Assembly: GCA_017965125.1 (NCBI GenBank)
Contig: JAGCQO010000292.1
Location: 1 to 5,841 of the forward strand
From: Paludibacteraceae bacterium
Lineage (GTDB): Bacteria > Bacteroidota > Bacteroidia > Bacteroidales > Paludibacteraceae
Direction: 5' to 3'
DNA: 5,841 nucleotides
Part shown: one piece after another, positions 5,713 to 5,841 of the stretch
Position numbering within the stretch: the first letter of the stretch is position 1
Layout of the letters: each line of letters opens with the position of its first letter
Program-made: the position numbers and the translations under genes
Notes under the pieces: model-generated
What the model saw: the letters and a program-made list of their open reading frames with translations, nothing else
The model's database searches: none
Told to the model about the DNA's origin: nothing

Positions 5713-5841
5713 TTAGAACTCAAACGAGACCATCGCCTGCACGTTGACGACAGGCTCTGGAACCCCGTTGAGCCGGTAATAGCTCGTGTGGTCATAATAG
5801 TGGCGGTTAAGCAGATTCTCGGCACGCAGGTTGGCCGAAAG
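5713..5841 (-). CDS. TonB-dependent receptor, C-terminal end only
   Basis: Only the last 42 codons and a TAA stop are in the window. They encode the end of an outer-membrane beta-barrel: LRAENLLNRHYYDHTSYYRL, then NGVPEPVVNVQAMVSFEF. The N-L-x-N-R-x-Y-x-D-x-x-x-Y pattern, a Pro-containing turn, and an alternating last strand ending in Phe are typical of siderophore-, cobalamin- or metal-type TonB-dependent receptors. They are unlike the usual end of SusC glycan transporters. Substrate cannot be told from this piece. The following lipoprotein gene starts 50 bases downstream, which suggests the lipoproteins serve this receptor. Confidence 0.82.
   Translation of the reverse strand, partial: LSANLRAENLLNRHYYDHTSYYRLNGVPEPVVNVQAMVSFEF

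Noticed and set aside
4734..5841. SusC/SusD-type glycan-uptake pair
   Set aside because: The lipoproteins are far too short for SusD, and the barrel end looks like a siderophore- or metal-type receptor.

Overview
The window looks like a piece of a Bacteroidetes (probably Bacteroidales) chromosome. Four things suggest this: a MurF-alanine racemase fusion, a GSCFA-family protein, lipoproteins with an acidic CGDDDD surface-export signal, and promoter -7 boxes of the TAnnTTTG type. The genus cannot be fixed from the sequence. All seven genes are on the minus strand, so transcription runs from high to low coordinates. Coding density is high and no stretch over 300 bases lacks a gene. No tRNA, rRNA, CRISPR array, insertion sequence or phage gene was seen.

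In transcription order, positions 5841-4734 hold an outer-membrane uptake module. It contains the last 42 codons of a TonB-dependent receptor and two small lipoproteins that overlap by 4 bases. The lipoproteins resemble each other and the DUF4625 family, and they are rich in closely spaced histidines. A metal or metal-chelate uptake role is my inference. The module ends in a long hairpin followed by seven T residues (4728-4673).

Next comes a cytoplasmic GSCFA (SGNH-hydrolase-like) protein at 4667-3678. Its probable promoter -7 box lies inside the loop of the preceding terminator. Then come two tandem paralogous six-helix membrane proteins of the VC0807-like type (3641-2868 and 2766-1987). Each has its own TAnnTTTG box.

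Last is the MurF-Alr fusion (1938 to beyond position 1). It makes the D-alanyl-D-alanine-bearing peptidoglycan precursor and supplies D-alanine. Its Alr domain is cut by the window edge.

Most of the window is ordinary core Bacteroidetes sequence. The points most worth checking are the promoter nested in a terminator loop, a similar inverted repeat around the -7-like box before murF-alr, the diverged membrane-protein pair, and the His-rich lipoprotein pair beside the TonB receptor. I see no clear evidence of an undescribed defence or mobile system.
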